A stretch of DNA of 64,000 nucleotides from Molossus alvarezi (Eukaryota > Chordata > Mammalia > Chiroptera > Molossidae): the NCBI GenBank assembly GCA_037176705.1, contig CM073887.1, positions 58,799,001 through 58,863,000 on the forward strand. The letters are read 5' to 3'. Of this stretch, positions 1 to 25,656 are shown one piece after another (the first letter of the stretch is position 1; every line of letters starts with the position of its first letter). The translations under genes were made by a program, and so were the position numbers. Under the pieces are notes generated by a model. It was not told where the DNA came from, searched no databases, and was given only the letters and a program-made list of their open reading frames with translations.

Positions 1-64
1 CGAACTCGGGTCTCTCGGGACCGCAGGCCAACGCTCTAACCGCTGAGCCAAACCGGCCAGGGCT
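1..64 (-). mobile_element. Type A SINE, head only (cut by window edge)
   Basis: Reverse complement of a tRNA-like head ending GCCAAACCGGCCAGGGC. 'Type A' here means the family with the GGTTTGGCTCAG head and the ATCCTC(A/G)GGTGAGGAT tail. Confidence 0.85.
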
Positions 65-137
65 ATCTATCACCTATTTTTTTTTTTTAATGAAATGAAC
101 ATAGTCTATCATACTTCATTGGATAGTTAAAACTATT

Positions 138-355
138 GTTCAGCGGTTAGAGTGTCCTCCTGAGGACCAGAGAGTCCAGGGTTCGGTTCCCACTAAGGGT
201 ACGTACCTTGCAGTTTGCAGTTTGTCCCTGGCCCTGGTTGGGGTTGTGTGGGTGGCAACCACTCAATGTGTCTCTCTGACATCTATGTTTCTCTCTCTCT
301 CCTTCCCACTCTATCTGAAGATAAATGCAAAAATGTCCTCAGGTGAGGATAAAAA
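138..355 (+). mobile_element. Type A SINE, 5'-truncated
   Basis: Starts directly at CGGTTAGAG after AAAACTATTGTTCAG, which recurs after the tail at about 364-378 (target duplication). Tail GTCCTCAGGTGAGGATAAAA. Confidence 0.85.
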
Positions 356-375
356 ACAAAACAAAACTATTGTTC

Positions 376-648
376 AGCCCCAGCAGGTTTTGCTCAGCAG
401 TTAGAGCATCAGCCCATGGACCAATGAGTTGCAGGTTCAGTTCTGGTCAAGAGCACTTATCTCGGTTGTGGTTGGTCTTCAACCCTGTTTGGGGTCATGT
501 GGGAGGCAACCAGTTGATGTGTCCTTCTCATGTCAATGTTTCTCCCTCCCTCCCTCCCTCCCTCCCTCCTTCCCTCCCTCCCTCCTTCCCTTTCTCCCAC
601 TCTACCTGAGGATAAATGGAAAAATATCCTCAGGTAAGGATTTTTTTT
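376..648 (+). mobile_element. Type A SINE with expanded CTCC tract
   Basis: Head CCCAGCAGGTTTTGCTCAG, body with (CTCC)n at 541-595, tail ATCCTCAGGTAAGGAT. A third, diverged copy of the target repeat (AAAACTGTTGTTCA) follows, so it landed at the end of the previous SINE's duplication. Confidence 0.85.
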
Positions 649-1149
649 AAAAAAACTGTTGTTCAAAGAAATGCTGCTGTTTTTCAAGTTTGGGCTCTTG
701 AGTTCCCTGGAGGTTCTGAATAAAGGTTACATGTAGGCTTACTAACAGTAGTTTGTGCTGAGGTCCTTGGAGATTTATGGTGACATTTTTAAGCATGCAT
801 GCAGAAACATTTCTGGGTTTGGATGTGACTGAGGAAGAAAGACAAAAGCCAAGGCTAAGTGCATGAAACACTTAGGGATTTGAGCTTGTAGTTACTTTGA
901 GGATGTTTCCCATCTTGCAGTAAAATGTTAATAGAAATTTGGCAACATGCCTCTATTTATTGGACAGTTTGTTTCAAAGGGTTATTTGCCTCATTTCAGA
1001 TCTTTAGTGAACTTTTAAGTGTAATTATTATGTATTTATTCCGAGAACAGAACACCTATTTAGTGTTGCCTTTTAGATCAATATCTGTTTATTGATGCAG
1101 CTGTGATACAAAGTCTCCTTTAGCTTTTAAAAATGTTATAACTTTTGCC

Positions 1150-1366
1150 CCCAAGTGTGGCTCAGTGGTTGAGCATTGACCCATGCACCAAAAGGTCGCT
1201 GGTTGATTCCTGGTCAGGGCACATGCCCAGGTTGTGGGCCCAATCCCCAGTGGGGGGCATGCAGGAGGCGGCCAATCAATGTTCTCTCTAATTAACGTTT
1301 CTATCTCACTCTCCCTCTCCCTTCCTCTCTCTCTAAAATCAATAATGGAAAAAAAAAAAAAAAAGA
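1150..1366 (+). mobile_element. Type B SINE
   Basis: 'Type B' has the head GTGTGGCTCAGTGGTTGAGC, 'CCATGCACCAAAAGGTC' and a 3' end CTCTCTCTAAAATCAAT plus poly(A), without the ATCCTC tail. Confidence 0.85.
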
Positions 1367-1673
1367 AAGAAAGTAGCTTAAAAAAAATGTTTGACACAAA
1401 AACCTGATAGAATTACAGGGAGAAATTGCTCAAAACAAGGATTTAACACATATCTCAGAAACTATGAGATCAATCAGGCAAAAAAAAAAGAATAGGGAAA
1501 TGGAAGATTTGAGTCACTCAATTAAGAAATTTGATTAAATGGAATTAGGTAGAATCCTAAAAACAATAATTAAAGATAAATACCTTTTTAGAGTTTTAGA
1601 CTTTTGAGTGATGTCACCACATTACCTATTCAAAAAATTAAACAAATGGCATGCATAGTGAGTCTTCTAAATT

Positions 1674-1675
<2 letters not shown>

Positions 1676-1718
<43 letters not shown>
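1676..1718. repeat. (TA)n(TG)n microsatellite
   Basis: A short AT run passes into about 17 TG dinucleotides. Alternating purine-pyrimidine. Confidence 0.95.
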
Positions 1719-1720
<2 letters not shown>

Positions 1721-1964
1721 TCATAGATACAATTTGAAACAAAAGTTATAAACTCAGATCCCTTCAGGGGCCAGGTAGGCCAGGAGGGGGCCATGGGTGA
1801 CTGGGAATATGTACCCCATATCATAGGGCAGCCTCCACTCAGTGCCAGCTGGTTCCACCATAGTGTTGTCAAAACTTCTGATTTTTTTCAAAAGAAGGCC
1901 CAATCTAAGATTTGAGGCAAAAATTTTCCAATTTCTATATTTTGCTTCAAATTTAAAAAAAAAA

Positions 1965-2176
1965 TTTTTTTTTCCTTTATTGATTTGAGAGCGAGAGGAA
2001 GGGAGAGGGAGAGAGAAATAGAAACATCGATGAGAGAGAACATCGACTGGCTGCCTCCTGCATGCCCCCTACTGAGGATTTGGCCCACAAATGGGCATGT
2101 ATCCTGACCAGGAATCGAACTGGCGACATCTTGGTGCATGGGTCAATGCTCAACCACTGAGCCACATCAGCTGGAC
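1965..2176 (-). mobile_element. Type B SINE
   Basis: Poly(T) end, GAGAGGAAGGGAGAGG body, head CAACCACTGAGCCACATCAGCTGGAC. Confidence 0.85.
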
Positions 2177-2345
2177 TGCTTTAGATTTTTTAAAACACTA
2201 GATAGTTTAGAGGAAACACACTCATGACCATTATAGCAGGTAGTTTCTACTAAACACATGGAACATCTTCCAAAGTGTGGCTGGCTGGATTGTTCATTTT
2301 AAAATACATTTTGTTATGTGTACTTTACCTTAAAAATAAAAAGGT

Positions 2346-2592
2346 TCAGCCCTGGCCAGTTTGGCTCAGCAGTTAGAGTGTTGGCCCACAGACTAAAGAG
2401 TCGCGGGTTCGATTCCAGTCAAGGGCACCTACATCGGTTGCAGTTTGGTCCCTGGCCTTGGTCGAGGTTGCTCGGGAGGCAACCAATCGATGTGTCTTTC
2501 TCGCATCAGTGTTTCTCTCTTTATCTCTCTCTCCCACTCTGAAAATAAATGGAAAAATATCCTTGGGCAAGGATAAAAAAAAAATTTTTTTT
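2346..2592 (+). mobile_element. Type A SINE
   Basis: Complete from GCCCTGGCCAGTTTGGCTCAG to ATCCTTGGGCAAGGATAAAAA. It ends about 180 bp from the MAST1 exon at 2771-2838. Confidence 0.9.
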
Positions 2593-2770
2593 TTTAAAGA
2601 AAAAGATCCATGGAGGAAGAGCTATTATTAACCCATTTGACAGATGGGGAAACCGAAGCTCAGAACAGGGACCAAGAAATATACCCAGCCTTAGGGTAGA
2701 AAGCCAGAAAGTGAGCCCCTGCCTATCGGGCAAGAACCAGAGTGCTGACTACTGGGCCACCTGGCCTTAC

Positions 2771-14547
<11,777 letters not shown>

Positions 14548-14735
14548 TTAAAAAATATTTCTTGAGCACCTACTGTATGTATGCCAGGCGTTGTGCTAGG
14601 CACTGGGTACACAGTAGTGAATGAGACACACAAAAATCCCTGCCCTCTTGGGACTAGCATTTAGAGGAGGGAAGCAGACAATCAACAAGATCAATATGAA
14701 GGCAGGAATGAACTTGGCATGCTCAAGCATGAAAG

Positions 14736-14770
14736 GAATGAATGAATGAATGAATGAATGAATGAATGAA
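14736..14770. repeat. (GAAT)n microsatellite
   Basis: About eight GAAT units in a row. Confidence 0.95.
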
Positions 14771-16696
14771 ATGACTCCTCTGCACTCCAAGGGTTCTACC
14801 CCACTTCCAGCCAGATCCATAGCGTTGGAGGTAGTTAGGGTGACTCAAAACTGAGATTTGAATTGGGAACCAGGTGGTAGCTAGGTGGTCTTTTTTATAA
14901 TGGCAATGATAATAATTGGTAGCCATTAATTTTATATGTACACATCAGAGGATGGTCATGTTCTGTTTGTTAAGCACACAGCAAGTCACTACAGGGACCA
15001 GAAATTACACAGGTCTGAACCCTATTCCAAGAGCAATGGGGAGAGAGGATGCCACCCTCCAGCCAGTTCTGAATCCACAGGCTGATGTAAATAAAGGGGA
15101 CTGGGTAGGGGTGCAAGATTTGGTTGAGGTTTCAAATGCCCTTTTGTTGGGGATTCCAATCAGAAAGAAATTAATCCTCTTTGGGATCTCTGAAAGCAGT
15201 AAGCCCTGGGTTCAAATCCCAACTTTGCTTCTTATATTCTTGGCAAATGACCTTCCAATAGTTGTGCCACATAGCACTCAATATTAGGTCATGGGAACAG
15301 AAGTTATTATGGGTGGACACGCTGTGTGACAGAAGATGGGCCAGGGGGACCTTGCACTACCATGTACAGAGGACAGACGTATGGTCAGAGTCAAAGGGCA
15401 CACTGTCAACAGTGGCAGTCCTGCCCTCTGGAGCCACTGGGTGACCGGAAATCCATACCGGGTTTTCCCTCTATCTTTGCAGGATCAGCTTGAATGAGCG
15501 GCATCTTGGATCTGCCCTGCCGGCAGCAAGACTGCAATGGCCCAAGAGAAATCAAGATCTGGATTTTGGACTTTCTGACCACGGAGCCCAGGACCCCAGA
15601 CGCCGGTACACTCGGGCTTCGAGGGTGAGCTCCGGGGGAACCTTTAAGCAGCTCCTGGAGAAGTCCTCAAACCTAGCCCCATCTGCTAGCACCCCTAAAT
15701 ATTCTATGGTCGAACTGGAGCGGTAGAGGATTTGGATCCTTGGCATCAGTGTAAACAGACGTCACATCCATCCCCAGCTGCAGCGCCTCTGCCAAGAGGA
15801 TACTGCTTCTTATTGGGATTAATGGACGGCGCTGCGGACAGAGCATTAGAACCTGGATGCTGTCCATATATACGATCCCAACTGCTCACGGAACCCTTGA
15901 GTGCTCAGTGGTTGTGGGACAGTTGCTAAGGGGTTGCACCAGTGTGAGAGTGTATCCAGGCAGCGAACTGGTTAACCCTGCCTGATGGGAAGAGGTGGGG
16001 GCAAGACTCTGGCGCCCTTAGCTAGGACTAGAGGACGCCTCCTACTGGACAGGAGGGTGAGTGGGAGGACCCTGGGCTGGGGGTGTGGTCTTGCGAGAGA
16101 GACAGAAATCCCGCGTGGCGCTGAGCCAATGGGAATCGGGGCCGACCTGGAGGGCGGAGACACACCCCATGCAGGCACCGCCCCTTCTCTCCTTTTTTCT
16201 GGAGACCCGACAGCGCGTACCCAGTCTGGCTCCTTCAGCACTTGGTCTGACTTTGCCGCAACTCCCTCCCTTTTCTCAGAACCCTTTCTCCTATGTCAAC
16301 CCTGAAATGGAGAGGGAATCCAGGGAAGACTTGAAGAAGCTCCAAGGCTCCAAGATGGGGCCATCTGGGCTCTGAAAGCAAAATAGCTTTGCAACATAGG
16401 TCTGGCTCCAGCATCATCCAGACGCCTAGAAAGTCCTTCTTGCTGTCTGACCCTGGTTTTTCCAGCTGCAATGACTGATCAGCTCACCTTGGTCTCCAAC
16501 CTCAGGGATAGATTAGAAGAGTCCAGAAAAGGACGAGGCCCTGTATGAGGGTTTGAATTCTCCCCTTCTTTTCCCAAGCTCCAGGCAAGAGGTATATATA
16601 GCCTGAGTCTGGGTCTACACAAGGCTTTATCTAAACTCCTTTCAGATTATCTAGCACAGGACTGAGCTCCAATGAGGCTCAAAAGGACCAGACCCC

Positions 16697-16950
16697 AGCC
16701 CTGGCCGGTTTGGCTCAGGGGTTGGAGCGGCGGTCCGCAGATCAGAGTCACAGGTTCGATTCTGGTCAAGAGCAGGTACCTCGGTTGCGACTTGTCCCCG
16801 GCCCTCGTCGGGGGTCGTGCAGGAGGCAACTAATCAATGTGTCTTTCTCACATCAATGTTTTTGTTTTTTTCTCTCTCTCTCTCCCTCCTCCCACTCTAT
16901 CTGATGATAAATAGAAAAATGTCCTCAGGTGAGAATTAAAAATAAATAAA
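16697..16950 (+). mobile_element. Type A SINE
   Basis: Head AGCCCTGGCCGGTTTGGCTCAG, tail GTCCTCAGGTGAGAATTAAAA. Confidence 0.92.
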
Positions 16951-17639
16951 AAGGACCATACCCCAGATAGGCCTTGAGGTGAGCTTTGATCAGTTTTCCC
17001 TTTGAGGTCAGTTTGGAAGTAACACCAAATCCCTGTATTAACCCTCAGAAGTACACACCAGACAAAAGAGGACCCTTCTCAGCTTCACAATCTCCACCAA
17101 TCTTGGAAGTGGGAGTTCCTGACGTCTGGATTTGTCCCCACTTTCCTACACTCCACAAAAAATCTTCAGTGTCCCACTCAGCGCAGTGGACTCACACCTC
17201 CCGCGCCTGCGCAGCCTAGAGACCTAGCATCTAAGGCTGCAAGGAGCTAAAAATCGCTCCCGCCCACCCACAAGCTGCGCTGGACTTGAGGATGGGAGGT
17301 GGTGTAGTGTGTGTGGGGGGAAGGCTGTTTAGGTGCCTGTCCAATTAGGTCAGTAGGAAGAATCCTGATGTCCAGGCAGGTGCATGGAGGTCGCAGAGGG
17401 GTCTCCACACCTCCAAAAGGGGCTCCTGAGATGGTGAGGGGCGAGGCTGCCGCACAAACATGTTTATGGCTGCAGTGGCGCTGGTGGCCCCGAGGGGCTC
17501 AAGCCCTGGGATAATAACTTTGCTCTAGACCCCCTCACCCCCAGCCTGGCAGAGTTCCAGGGTAATGACTTCGGTCCCATCCCATTCCCCTCGGGTGGGC
17601 CAGGTGCCCCTCAGGCTATCCTCCAGGTAGAGCAGTCGG

Positions 17640-18105
17640 CTGCAATCCCCCTTTTAGCTCCCTGGATCCCCGGGCGGCGCCTGAGGGGCGGGGTTCCCAG
17701 CGTGGCAGGACGTGCGGCCACCGCGTTCCCTGCGGGTAGGAACCCGAGGCCGGCTGAGGGGGTGCCGGGGCCGACCCTGTCGCAAGTTCTTCCGCCTTCA
17801 GACAGGTCTCGCCCTAGGGCGCCAACCCTATTCTCTCCACCCGAGCTAGGGCAACCACTTACCTGCAGCCTCCGGCGGCGGATCAGGCCGGAGTCGTCCA
17901 TGGTAGCAGCAGCGGCTGCAGCCCGGGGGAGGGAGGAGGGAGGCGGCCGCGGCGGCGGGAGGAGGGAGGTAGTGAGAAGCCGCCGGGACCGCGGCGGCAG
18001 TGGCTGGGAGGGGGGGCGGGGCGATGTGGGGCGGGTCCGGCACCGTCACTGCGTTCGGGTGCCCGAGCGGGGCTTTGGCCAAGATTCCCCAAGCTGGGGG
18101 TTGGG
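17640..18105 (-). promoter_or_regulatory. CpG island at the distal MAST1 first exon
   Basis: Very high CpG density with GCC/GGC runs around the alternative ATG at 17901. Sequence on both sides is much poorer in CpG. Consistent with a TATA-less promoter for the alternative MAST1 transcript. Confidence 0.6.
17863..17901 (-). CDS. MAST1: MAST1 alternative first coding exon (MDDSGLIRRRRLQ)
   Basis: A 39-nt open segment starts at an ATG in an excellent Kozak context (ACCATGG) and ends exactly at CAG|GTAAGT. It encodes MDDSGLIRRRRLQ. From memory, the paralogue MAST3 starts MDESSLLRRRGLQ, so this is a family-type first exon and not chance. It lies in a CpG-rich block (about 17640-18100), 3.9 kb upstream of the canonical first exon. 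It ends in phase 0, which fits the 32-nt exon at 14264-14233. Inference: a distal promoter makes a MAST1 isoform with a MAST3-like N-terminus. Confidence 0.75.
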
Positions 18106-18159
18106 GGAGGAGCCTCCAGATAACCCGAGCGCCAAGCTACCGAGACCCCTACAAGGGGA

Positions 18160-18690
18160 CACCCCAGGGAAGAGACATGCTCATGGAGACATACTCAGGT
18201 GTAGACCCCCAAGAAACACCTCAAAAAAGACATCTTCACTTAAATATATTCCTTATGCAAGCACCCCCACCCCCCCAGCGACCCTACCAGGGAGACATAT
18301 TCCCACAGGGACAGTCTTCACAGGGAGGTTTCCAATCAAACTCTCCTCTCACCTTGAAAATCATTCCTAAGACAGATGGTCTATGAGAGGTGACGCCTCC
18401 TCTCATTAGCCCCCTCCCCCACGAAGAAACATATTTGCAGAGAAAAATTTCCTTGGGTGACATTTTATGTGGGGAGCCTGGTAAAGATACCCCCAATAAA
18501 AGACCCCCTAAATGCCATATTATCTGTGGGAAATTGTCCCCACCCACAAGACCCCTGCATCCCAAGGAGAGACATTTTAGAGTGATATTTTTACCGAGAC
18601 CCATCCTCACAGATGGCCTCCTAAGAAAAGCATTTACATCTATATACTGCCCCTCTAGCTCAAGCAGACTCTTCAGAGAATCCTAGTCTC
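18160..18690. repeat. Degenerate minisatellite upstream of MAST1 distal promoter
   Basis: Loose repeats of about 30-40 bp around 'AGACATATTC', 'GAGACATTTTA' and 'AAAGACCCCC/AAGACCCCTG'. Too diverged to give a consensus by eye. Confidence 0.5.
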
Positions 18691-18699
18691 TCTAGTGAC

Positions 18700-20254
18700 C
18701 CCCTCCCTCATCGTCAGGATTAAGGAGTCAGGCCAGGCCAGGCTGTATTTATAGGAGTGATTAGCTGGTCTTTGGGGAGGTGGGCAGCTGAAGCGATTTC
18801 CAAAACCCCTACCACAGTGTTCCCACATTTGGGATCAAACTGACCATGCTTCCTAGAGTTAGAGTTAGCTTGGAAAGCATTGGAGAATTCCCCATTTCAA
18901 GCCTAGGCATTGGGAGACTGGATGGGGAGGCCTCTTCCCAAGAGTCCTGGCCCATTAACTGGCCGAAAAGCTGTGGAAGGCAAGGTCGCTAGACAGGAGC
19001 AACACCTGCTTGTGAACGAAGGCTTGGGTGTTCGCCAGGCACTTGTCTCCTCATCTCTGCGTCTTTGTCTAAGTTATGTGTTTCTGTTGGTTTGGCGTGT
19101 TTGTACTGTCGTCTCGTTGACTCCGTTCCTCATATTTCTGTGTCCAAGTACTGGATTCTGCTCCTGTCACCCCTTGTCACGCCTGTAGCCACGGGAGCTC
19201 TCCGTGGTGCTGATACTGGGCACTCCTGTCCACGGTGCTGAAATCTACGCACAGTGTTGGGGGCTGAGGTCAGGGGGAGTAGTGTGGCTGGCGGGAGGCA
19301 CAGACCAGTCTGGACAGGTCTGACCCACAAGCACCCTGGATTACCCCAAGATGGGCCAGAGAAGGCTAGGTACAGCAGGTCTTGGTTGCTGACACCTACC
19401 TGCAGGACATCAATGGGGGCCCAAAGAGGGGCCCAGAGACAGTGCCTACTAATTGGTTCATTTACTCAACTCGTATTGAGCATTTACTGTGTGCAGATTA
19501 ATTTTGGGATTTAGGAATACAGCAGTCAGTAAAATAGACAAAAATTCTGCACTAGCCTAAGAAGAAAGAGAGAGAGAGATTTGTGGTAGTGGTCATCACT
19601 CACAAAAACACATATGCATGCTCTACAGCACAGGCACATACACACATAAACATTCTGCAAACATACACAGAAACACGAACATACCAATAGATCCTCAGCA
19701 AACACAGTCTCACATACTCATATCTACACACTCTGCAAAGATATACTACACAAACACTGCAAACACACACACATAACACACACACATAGTCTCAAAACCA
19801 AAGGAAGCTCAGCTACACACACTCTCATCCAACATACAGACACATTATCCTCCCAAAGCAACACATGGACACACCCACACATACTAACTGCAGGGCTGTT
19901 TTTCTTATCAGACTCTGCTATTAAAATGTCAGGTCTATGAGAATTGAGATTTTCATGTTTTGGTCACTACCACATCCCCAGAATCTGACACAGAGCAGGT
20001 GCTCAATAAATGTTGAATGAATGAATTGAGGAAATATTTTCAAGTAACATATATTTACAAAAACTACAAAGGACACACATACATATTTCAGATGCAGCCA
20101 CACCCTTTCTACATAGAATATCACCTTGTTCACTCATAGTCAACACTTATGATCAACAACATTTATCTACTCATGGATCCAACATTTTCATAGGACACCC
20201 ATTGTAATCTCATTCTACATTCCCCTCCCCTACATTTATTATCTGATTATTATT
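18700..20254. other. MAST1-RTBDN intergenic sequence
   Basis: Unique sequence, an old L2-like end at 19940-20035 ('GAGCAGGTGCTCAATAAATG') and a CA-rich tract at 19600-19880. No gene seen. Confidence 0.7.
19600..19880. repeat. Degenerate CA-rich tract
   Basis: Imperfect ACACACA and CATACACA words; no fixed period. Confidence 0.75.
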
Positions 20255-20497
20255 TTCTTTAATCCTCACCTGAGGACATTCTTGCATTTATCTTCAGATA
20301 CAGCAGGAGGAAGAGAGGAGGAAGAAAGAGAGAAACATCAACGGGAGAGACACACATTGAGTGCCTGCTACCCGCACGACCCCAACCGGGGCCAGGGACA
20401 AACCACAACTGAGGTAGGAGCCCTTAGCGGGAACTGAACCCGGGACTCTCTGGTCCAGGGGCTGACGCTCCAACTGCTGAGCCACATCAGCTGGGCG
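20255..20497 (-). mobile_element. Type A SINE
   Basis: AATCCTCACCTGAGGAC at left, head TGAGCCACATCAGCTGGGC at right. 'ATTATCTGATT' on both sides is the likely target duplication. Confidence 0.88.
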
Positions 20498-20734
20498 ATT
20501 ATCTGATTCTTACTCAACTGTACAGAGTTGGTTTGGGATGCATAGAGTCCTCCTTATCCAGATTTTGAACACAACCAAGACACATATAAACAGCACACAA
20601 CATACACATTCAACACACAACAGCCACACAAACACAACCTCATTTGACATTCACACTTCCCACACATACAGATCCAGTTTAAGCCACAACCTCAACATAA
20701 AAGCAAAGACATTAGTCCTTGGTCGTCCAGCCTT

Positions 20735-20870
20735 TGGTCAGCTGGAGCAGGGGGCGGGGTGGTGCGAAACACCTCCCCTGCATCAAACCACACCCCTTTC
20801 AGCTCTACCATTTCCTGAACTAAACCCTGAGGTATCTCAGCAGCAGCCTAGACCCCAGTCCTGCTAACAG
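20735..20870 (+). other. Possible non-coding first exon and promoter of RTBDN
   Basis: A GC-richer stretch (GGGGCGGGG at about 20751) ends in CTAACAG|GTGAGA, a good donor, and lies 2 kb before the first coding exon, which opens with its own acceptor six bases before the ATG. An upstream non-coding exon is therefore required, and this is the best candidate I can see. No transcript evidence. Confidence 0.3.
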
Positions 20871-21415
20871 GTGAGAGGTAGCCCAAAGGGGCATAGGAGG
20901 GGAGGGAATTGTCTTGTCTCCACAGACCCAGTTTCCTCTGACCTGGGTTTTTGGACCCCAGCGGCAGAACGCAAGTCCTACCCCTGCCAAGCTTGGCTCC
21001 AAAGGCCCAGCCCTGGGTGATAGCCCCTAAGCCGATTGTAGGCTGAGAGAAGGTGACCATGAGAGGGCCCAGCAGGGATAGAGAGGGAGGGAGGAGACTG
21101 AGCAGAAGACAGGGAGAATTCCTGGACAGAAGGACATTAAAAGAGCTGGGGATGTCCTCCTTGGTTCTAAGGATGGAGGGGTTTATCTGAGAGCTGAAAG
21201 GGTGGGAGGGGGGAGAGGCAACATGGTCTAACTGGGGGGCACTTGGGTCTGAAGAAATGAATGGGACGAGTCTGATGGGTGGGCTCCTGGGTCAGAGGCA
21301 GGCCTTGGTAGCCCCATGGGACTTTAAGGTCTTTGGCCAATGCCTCCTCATCAACTATCCATTCTCTGTTCTGCCTAGCTCCATCTCCCGAGTGTGCAAC
21401 AAGAGTATCACCCTG

Positions 21416-21618
21416 AACCCAGCTAGTGTGGCTTAGTGGATTGAACCTTGTTCCATGCACCAAGAGGGCACTGGTTCAATTAGTCAGAGCACCTGCCTGG
21501 GTTTCAGGCTTGATCCCTAGTGGGGGCTGTGCAGGAGGCAGCCGATTGATGTTTCTCTCTCACATTTATCTCTCTCTCCCTCTCCCGTCCTCTCTCTCTA
21601 AAATATTAATGAAAAGAT
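21416..21618 (+). mobile_element. Type B SINE
   Basis: Head CCCAGCTAGTGTGGCTTAGTGG, 3' end CTCTCTCTAAAATATTAATG. Confidence 0.82.
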
Positions 21619-21625
21619 TTTTTGT

Positions 21626-21840
21626 TTTTGTTTTTTTATCCTCACCTGAGGACATTTTTGCATTCATCTTCAGATAGAGAGGGAGGGAGAGAGGGAGGAA
21701 GAGAGACACATCGTCTGGCTGCCACCCCAACTGGGGCCAGAGACAAACTGCAACCGAAGCATGTGCCCTTAGCAGAAACCAAACCCGGGTTTCTGTGGTC
21801 TGTGGGCCGATGCTCTAACCGATGAGCCAAACCAGCCTGG
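21626..21840 (-). mobile_element. Type A SINE
   Basis: TTTATCCTCACCTGAGGAC at left; head GATGAGCCAAACCAGCCTGGG at right. Confidence 0.88.
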
Positions 21841-21850
21841 GAAATAAAAA

Positions 21851-22075
21851 CATATTTAAGTTTTTATTTTCTTTATTGATTTTTAGAGAGAGAGGAAGGG
21901 AGAGGGAGAGAGATAGAAACATCAATAAAAGAGAATATTGACTGGCCGCCTCCTGTATGCCCTCCACCTGGGGATCAGGCCCACAAACTGGGCATGCGCC
22001 CTGACTGGGAATCGTACTGATGAACTCTTTGTGCATGGGTCGATGCAGAACCACTGAGCCACACCAGCCAGGCAA
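21851..22075 (-). mobile_element. Type B SINE
   Basis: AATAAAAACATATTT occurs on both sides (21842 and 22073), a target duplication. Head CTGAGCCACACCAGCCAGGC. Confidence 0.88.
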
Positions 22076-22109
22076 TAAAAACATATTTTTTAAAAAAAGA
22101 GTATCACCC

Positions 22110-22332
22110 TGAGCCCGGCCAGTGTGCCTCAGTGGTTGAGCATTGACCCATGCACCAGAGGTCACTCATTCAATTCCTAGTCAAGGCACATGCCCAGATT
22201 TGGGCCCAATCCCCAATGTGCAGCATGCAGGAGGTGGTCAGTCGATGTACTCTCACATCAATGTTTCTATCTCTCTCTCCCTCTCTAAAATAAATAAGGA
22301 AGAAAAAATATTTGTTAAAAAAAAAAAAAGAG
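22110..22332 (+). mobile_element. Type B SINE
   Basis: AGAGTATCACCCTGAGC before and AGAGTGTCACCTTGAGC after (target duplication with changes). One of six consecutive SINEs in 21416-22775. Confidence 0.88.
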
Positions 22333-22343
22333 TGTCACCTTGA

Positions 22344-22542
22344 GCCCTGGCTGGTTTGGCTCAGCAGTTAGCTTCGGCCCTCAGACCAAAATGTCTTGAG
22401 TTCAATTCCCAGTTAAGGGTTGCAGGTTCGATCCCTGACCCCGGTTGGGGTAGTGCGGGAGGCAACCAGTCTATGTGCCTCTCTCACATAGATGTTTTTC
22501 TCTCCCTTCCATTCTATCTTAAAAAAAAAAAAAAAAAAAAAG
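22344..22542 (+). mobile_element. Type A SINE variant without ATCCTC tail
   Basis: Type A head, then poly(A) directly after CATTCTATCTT. Followed by AGAGTACCACCTGAGCC, a third version of the same target repeat. Confidence 0.82.
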
Positions 22543-22552
22543 AGTACCACCT

Positions 22553-22775
22553 GAGCCCTGGTCAGTGTGGGTCAGTGGTTAGACCATCAGCCCACACAGG
22601 TTCAATTCCTGGTCAAGGGCACAGTACCTGGGTTGCAGGTTTGATCCCTGGCCCTGGTTGGGGAAGTAACCAATCGATGTGCATCTCTCACATCAATTTT
22701 TCTCTCCCTATCCCTCCTCCCTAAAAATCAATGGAAAAAAATATCCTCCACTGAGTATTAACAACAACAAAAAGT
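22553..22775 (+). mobile_element. Type A SINE
   Basis: Head CCCTGGTCAGTGTGGGTCAG, tail ATCCTCCACTGAGTATTAAC. AGTACCACCCTGAGC after it again repeats the target sequence. Ends 70 bp before the RTBDN start codon. Confidence 0.85.
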
Positions 22776-22829
22776 ACCACCCTGAGCTCCCAGAGAAGGA
22801 TGGACAAACCTTACCCCATAAACAGCTGA

Positions 22830-25245
<2,416 letters not shown>

Positions 25246-25445
25246 ATGGGAGAGGCTTCCCTTTAACCCCCACTCCCTTGCCCAGCACCTCTAGACACTC
25301 AGAGCTCTACCTTTTTCCCTCTCTGTCTTCTAATTTCTAGAGCCCTGTCCCTTCTCCCTGGAGCCCCAGAGACTCTCTCCTGTCCTGATTATTAGAAAAA
25401 CAACTCAACACTAGTTCATTTTCCTCCTCCACCCCCCCCAACCTA

Positions 25446-25451
25446 AATAAA
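25446..25451 (+). terminator. Poly(A) signal of RTBDN
   Basis: AATAAA 200 bp after the RTBDN stop codon, followed by a GT-rich stretch. The 3' UTR between has no other signal. Confidence 0.85.
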
Positions 25452-25656
25452 GTCACCAACTAGAGCATTTGATGTGTCAGCTTCTTGGGGAAACAGGTGG
25501 CAAAGATAGTTGCTAGAGTGTTAAGTGTCTTACTTCTAATCCTCAGGTCCTAGAGTTAGGGACTGAGTCACAGTAGTGTGTAAATGATGATGGCCTGTAC
25601 CCTGGAGAACTTGTCTCAGTAACTTGGAATATTCAGGTCTCAGAAATGGGAGAGGG

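Noticed and set aside
20255..20290. TAATCC-type (CRX/OTX) motifs near RTBDN
   Set aside because: Most copies are part of the SINE tail (TTAATCCTCACC), so they say nothing specific about retinal control here.
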